Positions 1 through 6,671 of a stretch of DNA of 9,393 nt are shown here, one piece after another. The stretch comes from Streptomycetaceae bacterium (GTDB lineage: Bacteria; Actinomycetota; Actinomycetes; Nanopelagicales; Nanopelagicaceae): the NCBI GenBank assembly GCA_027486075.1, contig JAIXPU010000085.1, forward strand, positions 1 through 9,393, in the 5' to 3' direction. Made by a program: the position numbers and the translations under genes. The notes beneath the pieces are model-generated. The model saw only the letters and a list, made by a program, of their open reading frames with translations, was not told where the DNA came from and did not search any database. Positions within the stretch are counted from its first letter, which is position 1; each line of letters begins with the position of its first letter.

Positions 1-200
1 AAACGATCACGACCAAGCCAATGTGGATCTGCTGGGTCATGAACGAGATGACGTTGAAAGAGGTTGTAGGCAACCGGAGCTAGTGACATTGCAGTTCCGG
101 GATGGCCATTGCCAACCTTCTGCACTGCATCCATGGCAAGGGCTCGGGCGATTGCCACAGCCTTATCGTCTAACTGATTCCAACCGGCGATCTGTGTCAT
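1..200 (-). CDS. tkt: Transketolase, N-terminal part (runs off window edge)
   Basis: The minus strand reads from ATG at 200 without a stop to the window edge, giving 66 complete codons. The product begins MTQIAGWNQLDDKAVAIARA and continues with AMDAVQKVGNGHPGTAMSLA, then a segment ending HDPADPHWLGRDRF. The GHPG motif and the following PADP.W..RDRF segment are hallmarks of the thiamine diphosphate-binding N-terminal domain of transketolase. That cytosolic enzyme moves two-carbon ketol units between sugar phosphates in the pentose phosphate pathway. The start is fixed by a good AAGGAG site five bases upstream. The gene follows ctaA with a 9-base gap on the same strand, so the two are probably co-transcribed. 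Only the first tenth or so of the usual ~690-residue protein is visible, so the TPP-binding GDG motif and the pyrimidine domain cannot be checked. The family call is confident. Confidence 0.93.
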   Translation of the reverse strand, partial: MTQIAGWNQLDDKAVAIARALAMDAVQKVGNGHPGTAMSLAPVAYNLFQRHLVHDPADPHWLGRDR

Positions 201-205
201 CTCTA

Positions 206-211
206 CTCCTT
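206..211 (-). promoter_or_regulatory. Shine-Dalgarno site of tkt overlapping the ctaA stop
   Basis: The minus strand reads TAAGGAGTAGAG followed by ATG. AAGGAG lies five bases before the tkt start, and its first bases are part of the ctaA TAA stop codon. This decides the tkt start and suggests that ribosomes finishing ctaA can reload on tkt. It is the clearest ribosome binding site in the window. Confidence 0.8.
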
Positions 212-1088
212 AAGCGGGTTTTCTTACAACCGAAAGACGGATTCGCCACGCTGCGATCCACACTAAAACTGAACCTAAAAGATGGAAACCGACGAGCAAT
301 TCGGGTACGGCGAGCCAGTATTGGATATATCCAAGCGCACCTTGTGCAACAGCTAAGAGAATAAAAATATTGAGCCACTTCTTGGTGTCAAAGCGGAGAT
401 CTTTGGAGCGGTAGAAGATGAAGGTGATGATGAGTAGAATCCAGACGGATGAGCTGTGCAATCTAGTAATCGTTGAGATATCAAAGTCGAGGCGCGGCGC
501 ATCAACATCTCCTGCATGCGGACCACTGCCGGTTACCAAGGTTCCGATAGTGATGGCGATGAATGCAGTAATAATGTGGGCAAGGGAAAGTCGAGAAATT
601 CTTACTTGGGTAGAAGATGTGCGCACCTGCGGATGATGGCGGCGTGAATGTAGCGAAGTGGCTGCGGCAATCAGAATAATTGAGAGAAGCAGGTGCGATG
701 CGACTGAGAGTGGATTGAGATGGGTAAGGACGGTGATTCCACCGAGCACTCCCTGTGCCAAAATTCCTAGTATCTGTGTTGCAGCAAGGAAACGGAGATC
801 GCGACGTCCACTGCGCACAACTGCAATCAGAGTTGCAACAGCTGCGAAGAAGAGCGCAAAGGTAAGTAGTCGATTCCCAAATTCAATCCATGCATGGAGT
901 GCACCTTCTTCCTGTCCTTCAACGGGGAGGTAGGAACCAGGAACGCATTCCGGCCATGTTGGGCATCCCATCCCAGAACCAGTAAGGCGAACGGCGCCGC
1001 CGGTGAGAACGAGAGCTGATTGCAGAAAGAGGAGTAAGCCAGTCAGGGGACCCAGTACTCGGCCTGCAATGGTGCGCGGTTTACTCAC
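210..1088 (-). CDS. ctaA: Heme A synthase (COX15/CtaA family)
   Basis: This 292-residue polytopic membrane protein matches CtaA/COX15, which oxidises the C8 methyl group of heme O to give heme A for aa3-type cytochrome oxidase. Hydrophobic stretches near residues 11-32, 70-91, 101-122, 128-146, 166-187, 212-226, 239-258 and 264-284 suggest the usual eight helices. After helix 1 lies RLTGSGMGCPTWPEC, with Cys42 and Cys48 as the expected extracytoplasmic cysteine pair. Likely heme ligands are His131 in the first half and His211 (TRLHSS) and His269 (GFHLLGS) in the second half. The fourth ligand position, usually in an E-x-x-H-R motif, reads EFGNR (residues 69-73), so Asn replaces His. The start is GTG; no good Shine-Dalgarno site precedes it, and translation may be leaderless. 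Length is normal for the bacterial family. It is divergent from sufR and runs into tkt. Confidence 0.93.
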   Translation of the reverse strand: MSKPRTIAGRVLGPLTGLLLFLQSALVLTGGAVRLTGSGMGCPTWPECVPGSYLPVEGQEEGALHAWIEFGNRLLTFALFFAAVATLIAVVRSGRRDLRFLAATQILGILAQGVLGGITVLTHLNPLSVASHLLLSIILIAAATSLHSRRHHPQVRTSSTQVRISRLSLAHIITAFIAITIGTLVTGSGPHAGDVDAPRLDFDISTITRLHSSSVWILLIITFIFYRSKDLRFDTKKWLNIFILLAVAQGALGYIQYWLAVPELLVGFHLLGSVLVWIAAWRIRLSVVRKPA

Positions 1089-1094
1089 GCTCGT

Positions 1095-1100
1095 AGCCTA
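1095..1100 (-). promoter_or_regulatory. Possible -10 element of a leaderless ctaA promoter
   Basis: On the minus strand, TAGGCT fits the TANNNT pattern of -10 boxes and is followed by six bases (ACGAGC) and then the GTG start of ctaA. That places the likely transcription start on the start codon itself. No convincing -35 box is seen at 16-18 bases, so the assignment rests on the -10 match, its spacing and the absence of a ribosome binding site. Confidence 0.35.
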
Positions 1101-1152
1101 TGACCTTTGCTTCTCGCCGCGCCTCTCTTCAACTGGCAGCGGCTAGGGAATT

Positions 1153-1170
1153 ACGACACAATAGTGTTGT
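1153..1170. promoter_or_regulatory. Probable SufR operator: 18-base imperfect palindrome
   Basis: The sequence ACGACAC-AATA-GTGTTGT has seven-base arms that pair with one mismatch; the inner part ACAC-N4-GTGT is perfect. It lies directly at the proposed GTG start of sufR (1169) and covers the likely -10 region. SufR proteins are dimeric winged-helix repressors that bind palindromes in front of their own suf operons; the cyanobacterial box is reported as CAAC-N6-GTTG, which resembles but does not equal this site. I infer that bound SufR blocks RNA polymerase and so autoregulates the operon. Its effect on divergent ctaA, whose -10 lies about 55 bases away, is unclear. No second copy was seen elsewhere in the window. 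Confidence 0.6.
1157..1162 (+). promoter_or_regulatory. Possible -10 element of the sufR/suf operon promoter
   Basis: CACAAT matches four of six bases of TATAAT and sits six bases before the GTG at 1169. A four-of-six match to TTGACA (CTGGCA, 1133-1138) lies 18 bases upstream. Together they would start transcription at the start codon and give a leaderless mRNA. The box falls inside the palindrome at 1153-1170, which fits repression by steric block. The match is weak and unproven. Confidence 0.3.
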
Positions 1171-1864
1171 GAAAATCGACGACCTGAGTACTCGCGAAGC
1201 CATCGCTCGCTCGGTCCTGGAAAATGGCCCATCAACTGCCGTCACCCTGGGAGAACGCCTTGGCCTGACGCCAGCTGGTATTCGCCGCCACCTCGATCTT
1301 CTCGTTCTTGATGGAATTCTGGAAGCGCGCGAGCCGCATCAGGCGCTCAGCCGCGGTCGAGGTCGCCCATCAAAGGTCTTTGTGATGACCGACGGTGGAC
1401 GAGAAAAGTTTGAGCACTCATACGATGACTTAGCCGTGGCCGCTCTCAAGTTTATGGCAGCGCAATCAAGTGGCCAACTCGTTCAAGCCTTCGCGCAGTC
1501 TCGCGCAGATGACATAGAACGCAAGGCACTTGCTTTTTCGGCAAAAAAATCGCAAAAGAACCAAGCACTTGCAACATTTCTTACTGAGCAAGGGTATGCC
1601 GCAAGCATTGAGGGCAAGCCAACTGGTGATCAACTCTGTCAGCATCATTGCCCGATTGCTCACGTTGCAGCTGAATTCCCACAACTCTGCGAGGCCGAGA
1701 CAGAAGCTTTCTCGAGAATATTGGGAACACATGTTCAGCGTCTTGCCACAATCGCACACGGTGATGGCGTCTGCACCACATACATACCTAATTCTTCTCG
1801 AGTAACAACAAAGATAAAGGTCTCACAAACATCAAGAACGATAACCGCTGGAAAGGCGAACTAA
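1169..1864 (+). CDS. sufR: SufR, iron-sulfur-sensing transcriptional repressor of the suf operon
   Basis: This 231-residue protein (from GTG) has an N-terminal winged helix-turn-helix: TREAIARSVLENGPSTAVTL, then GERLGLTPAGIRRHLDLLV (residues about 8-47), and a wing containing SRGRGRPSKVF. The C-terminal half carries the cluster-binding region: Cys157-x3-Cys161-x12-Cys174-x13-His188-x13-Cys202, within QHHCPIAHVAAEFPQLCEAE and GDGVCTTYIP. SufR proteins hold a labile cluster and repress suf genes when clusters are plentiful. I prefer GTG at 1169 because the HTH begins a few residues later, it leaves room for a divergent promoter, and the palindromic operator abuts it. An in-frame ATG at 1100 would add 23 residues and put the operator inside the gene. 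A Ser/Thr-rich tail of about 25 residues ends the protein. The stop overlaps the sufB start by one base (TAATG). Confidence 0.9.
   Translation: MKIDDLSTREAIARSVLENGPSTAVTLGERLGLTPAGIRRHLDLLVLDGILEAREPHQALSRGRGRPSKVFVMTDGGREKFEHSYDDLAVAALKFMAAQSSGQLVQAFAQSRADDIERKALAFSAKKSQKNQALATFLTEQGYAASIEGKPTGDQLCQHHCPIAHVAAEFPQLCEAETEAFSRILGTHVQRLATIAHGDGVCTTYIPNSSRVTTKIKVSQTSRTITAGKAN
1850..1856 (+). promoter_or_regulatory. Shine-Dalgarno site of sufB
   Basis: GGAAAGG lies seven bases before the sufB ATG, inside the last codons of sufR. With the TAATG overlap it supports both the sufB start and translational coupling to sufR. Confidence 0.6.
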
Positions 1865-3273
1865 TGACAACAGCACATCCTGAACTCGATGGCCTAGGCA
1901 ATTATGAATACGGCTGGTCGGACATTAACGATGCCGGATCGAATGCCAAGCGTGGTTTGAGCGAAGAAGTCGTTCGCGATATCTCTTCCAAGAAGAGCGA
2001 GCCGCAGTGGATGCTCGACTTGCGCCTAAAAGGGCTAGACCTCTTTTACAAGAAGCCGATGCCATCATGGGGATCTGATTTGTCAGGAATTTTCTTCGAC
2101 ACAATTAAGTACTTCGTGCGCTCTACTGAGAAGCAGGCGACAACGTGGGATGACCTGCCAGATGACATTAAGAACACCTACGACCGCTTGGGTATCCCTG
2201 AAGCCGAGAAGCAGCGCCTTGTCTCCGGCGTTGCTGCTCAATATGAATCTGAGGTTGTCTACCACTCAATCCGTGAGGATCTTGAGAAGCAGGGCGTCAT
2301 CTTCCTTGATACCGATAGTGGCTTGAAGCAACATCCTGAGCTCTTTAAAGAGTACTTCGGCTCGGTAATTCCTGTGGGGGACAATAAGTTTGCAGCTCTC
2401 AACACATCAGTGTGGTCAGGTGGTTCCTTCATCTACGTACCAAAGGGCGTTCACGTTGATATTCCTCTCCAGGCTTACTTCCGTATCAATACCGAGAATA
2501 TGGGCCAGTTCGAACGCACCTTGATTATCGCGGATGAAGATTCATATATTCACTACGTTGAAGGCTGTACTGCTCCTATCTACAAGTCAGATTCACTTCA
2601 CTCAGCTGTCGTTGAAATCATCGTCAAGAAGGGTGCGCGAGTTCGTTACACAACAATTCAGAACTGGTCTAACAACGTCTACAACTTGGTAACCAAGCGC
2701 GCTACATGTGCAGAAGGCGCAACGATGGAATGGGTCGATGGAAATATCGGCTCTAAGGTAACTATGAAGTATCCAGCTGTCATGTTGATGGGTCCTCACG
2801 CAAAAGGTGAGACTCTCTCGCTTGCCTTTGCCGGTCCTGGTCAACATCAGGATTCAGGCGCGAAGATGGTGCACGCAGCTCCATACACATCATCTTCTGT
2901 GATTTCTAAATCTGTAGCTCGCGGTGGAGGTCGCACCTCATACCGTGGACTCGTTCAGGTTCAAGAAGGTGCGCATCACTCTGCAAGCACTGTTAAGTGT
3001 GACGCGCTTTTGGTCGACACAATTTCGCGTTCAGATACCTATCCGTATGTTGATATTCGCGAAGATGATGTTTCTATGGGACACGAGGCAACAGTTTCTA
3101 AGATCTCAGATGACCAGCTCTTCTATCTCATGTCACGTGGACTTAATGAAGATGAAGCGATGGCGATGATTGTTCGTGGATTTATCGAGCCTATTGCACG
3201 CGAACTTCCTATGGAATACGCGCTTGAACTCAACCGCCTTATCGAACTTCAAATGGAAGGCGCAGTTGGCTAA
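1864..3273 (+). CDS. sufB: SufB, Fe-S cluster scaffold subunit of the SufBCD complex
   Basis: This 469-residue cytosolic protein is a full-length SufB, the scaffold that receives sulfur and, with SufC and SufD, assembles the nascent cluster. The beta-helix core includes SGGSFIYVPKGVHVDIPLQA (residues 185-204) and YVEGCTAPIYKSD (231-243), with Cys235 corresponding to the sulfur-accepting Cys of E. coli SufB (Cys254). Near the C-terminus TVKCDALLVD holds Cys379, equivalent to E. coli Cys405, and SMGHEAT holds His407 and Glu408, equivalent to residues implicated in cluster formation. The tail DDQLFYLMSRGLNEDEAMAM and the following VRGFIEP segment form the SufC-binding helices shared with SufD. 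The gene is uninterrupted: the inteins common in mycobacterial SufB are absent. It overlaps sufR and sufD by one base each. Identity is very secure. Confidence 0.98.
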   Translation: MTTAHPELDGLGNYEYGWSDINDAGSNAKRGLSEEVVRDISSKKSEPQWMLDLRLKGLDLFYKKPMPSWGSDLSGIFFDTIKYFVRSTEKQATTWDDLPDDIKNTYDRLGIPEAEKQRLVSGVAAQYESEVVYHSIREDLEKQGVIFLDTDSGLKQHPELFKEYFGSVIPVGDNKFAALNTSVWSGGSFIYVPKGVHVDIPLQAYFRINTENMGQFERTLIIADEDSYIHYVEGCTAPIYKSDSLHSAVVEIIVKKGARVRYTTIQNWSNNVYNLVTKRATCAEGATMEWVDGNIGSKVTMKYPAVMLMGPHAKGETLSLAFAGPGQHQDSGAKMVHAAPYTSSSVISKSVARGGGRTSYRGLVQVQEGAHHSASTVKCDALLVDTISRSDTYPYVDIREDDVSMGHEATVSKISDDQLFYLMSRGLNEDEAMAMIVRGFIEPIARELPMEYALELNRLIELQMEGAVG

Positions 3274-4364
3274 TGTCTTCATTGCAATCGAACGTTCTAG
3301 AAAATCACACCCCAACGGGGCGTGAAGAGGCGTGGCGCTTTACGCCACTGAAACGTCTTGGTGGAATGCATGATGGTTCTGCTACTGCTGTCGAGCGTCA
3401 TTCACTTGCAGTAAAGGGCGCACTTCCAACAGGAGCAACTTTTTCTCACCAAGAGATTGAGGCAGTGACTCAGACTGACGATGTAATCGTCAATCGCGTA
3501 CGCCAGTTCACCAATAAGGCTGCGGTGTTAGCCATTGCGCCCAATGCAGAGATTGCCGAACCAATCATGCTCAATCGCACCTCTTTCGGTACTGATTCAG
3601 CTGAATTCTCACGAGTTCAGATCAAGGCGGGCAACCATTCCAAGTCTGTCGTTGTTATCGAAAACACTGGAGATTCACACCTTGCTGAAGATTTAGAGAT
3701 TGTTGTTGAACCAGGTGCTCATCTGACTTTTATCGCCTTGCAGGAGTGGGGAAGTAAGACGATTCATGCAGCACGCCATCACGCAGTTGTTGATCGTGAT
3801 GCGACATTTAAATCAATCGTTGTCACTATTGGGGGAGATGTCGTTCGTTTACTGCCAACCGTTGATTTCATCGCACCTGGAGCATCTTGTGATCTTTCAG
3901 GTGTGTACTTTGCAACTGCGGGTCAGTTCTTCGAACACCGCATGTTTGTCGATCACAAAGTCCCAAACGCCAAGTCCCGCGTGAACTACAAGGGAGCGCT
4001 AGCTGGGGATAAGGCCCATACAGTCTGGATTGGCGATGTCTTTATCCGTGCTGCAGCTGAAGGCACAGATACCTATGAACTCAACCGTAACTTGTTGCTC
4101 TCAGATGGCGCCCGAGCTGATTCAGTTCCTAACCTTGAGATTGAAACCGGCGAAATCGTAGGAGCCGGACACGCATCTACAACTGGTCGCTTTGATGACG
4201 AGCAGCTCTTCTACTTAATGTCTCGTGGTATCAATATGGATGATGCGCGCCGTCTTGTAGTGCGCGGATTCTTTAATGAGATCGTCTCTGAGATTGGCAT
4301 TGAAGAGATTCAAGAACGCATCATGGCTCGCATTGATGGAGAACTTGCAAAGGCTGGTAAGTAA
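3273..4364 (+). CDS. sufD: SufD, Fe-S cluster assembly subunit of the SufBCD complex
   Basis: This 363-residue protein is SufD, the SufB paralogue that forms the SufB-SufD heterodimer and is linked to iron entry. It opens with the characteristic TGREEAWRFTPLKRL (residues 15-29). The beta-helix core contains EHRMFVDHKVPNAKSRVNYK (221-240). His300 in GAGHASTTGRFDDEQ corresponds to the functionally important His360 of E. coli SufD. The C-terminal DDEQLFYLMSRGINMDDARR and following VVRGFF closely match the same region of SufB, as expected of the SufC-docking segment. It lacks an equivalent of the SufB Cys235 site, which is normal. A weak GGAAGG sits 12 bases before the start; the TAATG overlap with sufB suggests coupling, which would favour equal amounts of the two subunits. 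It abuts the ferredoxin gene with no spacing. Confidence 0.97.
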   Translation: MSSLQSNVLENHTPTGREEAWRFTPLKRLGGMHDGSATAVERHSLAVKGALPTGATFSHQEIEAVTQTDDVIVNRVRQFTNKAAVLAIAPNAEIAEPIMLNRTSFGTDSAEFSRVQIKAGNHSKSVVVIENTGDSHLAEDLEIVVEPGAHLTFIALQEWGSKTIHAARHHAVVDRDATFKSIVVTIGGDVVRLLPTVDFIAPGASCDLSGVYFATAGQFFEHRMFVDHKVPNAKSRVNYKGALAGDKAHTVWIGDVFIRAAAEGTDTYELNRNLLLSDGARADSVPNLEIETGEIVGAGHASTTGRFDDEQLFYLMSRGINMDDARRLVVRGFFNEIVSEIGIEEIQERIMARIDGELAKAGK

Positions 4365-4661
4365 ATGTCAGACCTAACACTTTCATCTCTTCAGGCAGGC
4401 AAGCCTGTGCGTATTGAGAAGAACGGTGAATCCATCTGCGTTGCGCGTGTGGGCGATCAGGTGTTTGCCGTAAACGATATCTGCAGCCACTCAGATGCAT
4501 CTCTTTCAGAAGGTGACATCACAGATTTCAAGATTGAATGCTGGCTTCATGGAGCTGAGTTTGATCTTCGCACTGGTGAGGCTTTAACGCCACCAGCAGT
4601 AGCACCCATTAAGACCTATTCAGTAACTGTCGACGGAGACTCCGTCACGGTAGAGATGTAA
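4365..4661 (+). CDS. Rieske-type [2Fe-2S] ferredoxin within the suf operon
   Basis: This 98-residue soluble protein is a small Rieske ferredoxin of the kind seen as electron carriers of aromatic-ring dioxygenases (BphF/NirD-like fold). The cluster motif is complete: Cys40-Ser-His42, sixteen residues, then Cys59-Trp-Leu-His62 followed by GAEFDLRTGE, giving CxH-x16-CxxH. There is no signal peptide or membrane anchor, and the length is that of a stand-alone ferredoxin. No oxygenase or ferredoxin reductase is nearby. Such a gene between sufD and sufC is common in actinobacterial suf operons. A role in supplying electrons for persulfide reduction or cluster assembly is my inference and has no direct support in the sequence. 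It could instead be a client or a cluster carrier. The ATG directly follows the sufD TAA. Confidence 0.93.
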   Translation: MSDLTLSSLQAGKPVRIEKNGESICVARVGDQVFAVNDICSHSDASLSEGDITDFKIECWLHGAEFDLRTGEALTPPAVAPIKTYSVTVDGDSVTVEM

Positions 4662-4667
4662 CGGAGA
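4662..4667 (+). promoter_or_regulatory. Shine-Dalgarno site of sufC
   Basis: CGGAGA starts immediately after the ferredoxin stop and leaves five bases before the sufC ATG. It is a stronger site than those of most genes in this operon and may set a separate, higher translation rate for the ATPase subunit. Confidence 0.6.
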
Positions 4668-4672
4668 TAGAT

Positions 4673-5425
4673 ATGAGCACTCTAGAAATTCGCGGATTGA
4701 AAGTATCTGTCGATACCGAGCAAGGCGCAGTTGAGATTCTTAAGGGAGTGGACCTGACCATCAAGTCAGGTGAAACTCACGCAATCATGGGCCCAAATGG
4801 TTCAGGTAAATCAACCCTGGCATATTCAATTGCAGGCCATCCTAAGTACACCATCACTGAAGGCACTGTCACACTAGATGGCGAAGATGTTCTTGAGATG
4901 TCTGTCGACGAACGCGCAAAGGCTGGTCTATTCCTAGCGATGCAGTACCCAGTAGAAGTACCTGGCGTATCTGTATCAAACTTCCTACGTACTGCGGCTA
5001 CGGCTCTTCGTGGCGAAGCGCCAAAGTTGCGTGAGTGGGTAGGCGAAGTCAAGAGCGCTATGGAATCACTGAAGATGGATGCCTCGTTTGCTCAAAGAAA
5101 TGTCAACGAAGGCTTTTCTGGCGGCGAGAAGAAGCGCCACGAAATCATGCAGCTCGAGCTACTTAAGCCAAAGTTTGCGATTCTCGATGAGACAGACTCC
5201 GGTCTTGATGTCGATGCGCTCCGAATTGTTTCAGAGGGAGTTGTGCGCGCTAAGGCAGCCAACAACCATGGCATCCTCTTGATTACTCACTACACAAGAA
5301 TCTTGAAGTACATCAAGCCTGATTTCGTACACGTCTTTGCCAATGGTCGCATCGTTGAAGAAGGCGGACCAGAGTTAGCCGATAAACTCGAAGCACAGGG
5401 TTACGCGGAGTACGTCACCGCCTAA
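4673..5425 (+). CDS. sufC: SufC, ATPase subunit of the SufBCD complex
   Basis: This 250-residue protein is the soluble ABC-type ATPase that drives conformational change in SufB-SufD during cluster assembly. Visible motifs are Walker A GPNGSGKST (40-48), the Q-loop Gln in MQYPVEVPGVS (Gln91), the signature FSGGEKKR (148-155), Walker B FAILDETDSGLDVDAL (168-183) and the switch His206 in ITHYTR. The substitution of ETDSGLD for the EATSALD of transporters, and the RHEIMQL segment after the signature, are characteristic of SufC. It has no membrane domain. It lies 11 bases after the ferredoxin gene and one base before sufS. Length is typical. Identity is very secure. Confidence 0.98.
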   Translation: MSTLEIRGLKVSVDTEQGAVEILKGVDLTIKSGETHAIMGPNGSGKSTLAYSIAGHPKYTITEGTVTLDGEDVLEMSVDERAKAGLFLAMQYPVEVPGVSVSNFLRTAATALRGEAPKLREWVGEVKSAMESLKMDASFAQRNVNEGFSGGEKKRHEIMQLELLKPKFAILDETDSGLDVDALRIVSEGVVRAKAANNHGILLITHYTRILKYIKPDFVHVFANGRIVEEGGPELADKLEAQGYAEYVTA

Positions 5426-5426
5426 T

Positions 5427-6671
5427 ATGACATTTAACGCAAGCGCGCTCATCGCGGATTTCCCGATACTTTCTCGGACAATCCGCGATGGCAAACGCCT
5501 TGTCTATTTGGATTCTGGAGCAACCAGTCAGAAGCCTGCAGAAGTGATTGAAGCCGAGAGCAATTTCTATCGCAGACACAACGCTGCTGTTCATCGTGGG
5601 GCACATCAACTGGCGGAAGAGGCCACTGATGCTTACGAGGGCGCTCGATCAATCGTTGCGGACTTTCTTAGGGCAGAAGTCAACGAAGTTATCTTCACCA
5701 AGAGCGCGACAGAATCACTGAACCTCGTGGCCTATGCCATGGGTAACGCGCAAGCTGGCAATCGTTTCCACCTTACATCTGGTGATGAAATTGTTGTTAC
5801 CGAAATGGAACACCACGCAAATCTCATTCCGTGGCAGCAGCTAGCTGCACGCACCGGAGCTACCCTTAAATGGTTTGAGGTCACTCCCGAGGGGCGCTTA
5901 GATCTCAGTGATATTGATTCAATCATCACACCTAAGACAAAAGTTGTGGCCCTGACGCACCAATCTAATGTCCTAGGCACGATTAACCCTTTGCCTGAGA
6001 TAGTTAAGCGAGCACACGCAGTTGGTGCATATGTCGTCCTTGATGCATGTCAATCAGTTCCACATATGCCAATTAACGTCAAAGAACTTAAGGTTGATTT
6101 CCTCACCTTCTCAGGACATAAAGCTGTAGGACCGACTGGTGTTGGTGTTCTATGGGGCAGAGAAGAACTTCTTAATGAGCTCCCACCGTTTCTTACAGGT
6201 GGTTCGATGATTGAAAATGTCACGATGACTTCAGCTACCTGGGCACAGGCACCCAAGAGATTTGAAGCGGGCGTACCAAATATGGCGCAAGCTGTTGGTT
6301 TAGGCGCCGCTCTTACCTACCTGAAGAGAATTGGGATGGACCAGATTTTTGCTCACGAGAAAGAGCTGACCAAGTATGGAATGTCAGCGCTCTTAGAAAT
6401 TCCTGATCTATCGATAGTTGGACCGACAGATTTAGAGATGCGTGGGGGAACACTCTCCTTCACCGTAGGTGATATTCATCCGCATGATTTAGGACAATTC
6501 TTAGATAGCCAAGGGATCGCAGTTCGAACCGGCCATCACTGCGCATGGCCATTGACGCGAAAGTTAGGCGTACCAGCTACTACTCGCGCCTCGTTCTATC
6601 TCTATAACACAACGGCTGATGTTGATGCGCTCGTTGACGGCATCAAAAGCGCACAGAAATACTTCGGATAA
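5427..6671 (+). CDS. sufS: SufS, type II cysteine desulfurase
   Basis: This 414-residue PLP enzyme removes sulfur from L-cysteine, giving alanine and a persulfide on its active-site cysteine. The motifs are in order: DSGATSQKP (29-37), VHRGAHQLAEEAT (55-67), MEHHANLIPW (127-136), the PLP-pocket DACQS (206-210), the Schiff-base Lys232 in SGHKAVGPTG, and catalytic Cys372 in RTGHHCAWPL, followed by RASFYLYN (388-395). The short active-site loop marks it as group II (SufS) and not IscS/NifS. His353 in IHPHD lies 19 residues before Cys372, the position of the His342/Cys361 pair in Bacillus subtilis SufS that docks the SufU zinc site. That agrees with the sufU gene that follows directly. There is one base between sufC and sufS, and a one-base overlap with sufU. 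Confidence 0.98.
   Translation: MTFNASALIADFPILSRTIRDGKRLVYLDSGATSQKPAEVIEAESNFYRRHNAAVHRGAHQLAEEATDAYEGARSIVADFLRAEVNEVIFTKSATESLNLVAYAMGNAQAGNRFHLTSGDEIVVTEMEHHANLIPWQQLAARTGATLKWFEVTPEGRLDLSDIDSIITPKTKVVALTHQSNVLGTINPLPEIVKRAHAVGAYVVLDACQSVPHMPINVKELKVDFLTFSGHKAVGPTGVGVLWGREELLNELPPFLTGGSMIENVTMTSATWAQAPKRFEAGVPNMAQAVGLGAALTYLKRIGMDQIFAHEKELTKYGMSALLEIPDLSIVGPTDLEMRGGTLSFTVGDIHPHDLGQFLDSQGIAVRTGHHCAWPLTRKLGVPATTRASFYLYNTTADVDALVDGIKSAQKYFG

Noticed and set aside
23..364. A 113-codon plus-strand open frame at the left edge
   Set aside because: It is antisense to the clear transketolase N-terminus and the ctaA 3' end. The translated product is low in recognisable motifs.
3112..3183. Near-repeat between the sufB and sufD 3' regions (DDxQLFYLMSRG)
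   Set aside because: The similarity is explained by SufB and SufD being paralogues with a shared C-terminal SufC-docking segment, and does not indicate a recent duplication or recombination event.
1864..3273. Possible intein in sufB
   Set aside because: SufB of mycobacteria often carries inteins, so I checked. The frame is 469 codons with continuous SufB sequence and no splice-junction motifs, so no intein is present.
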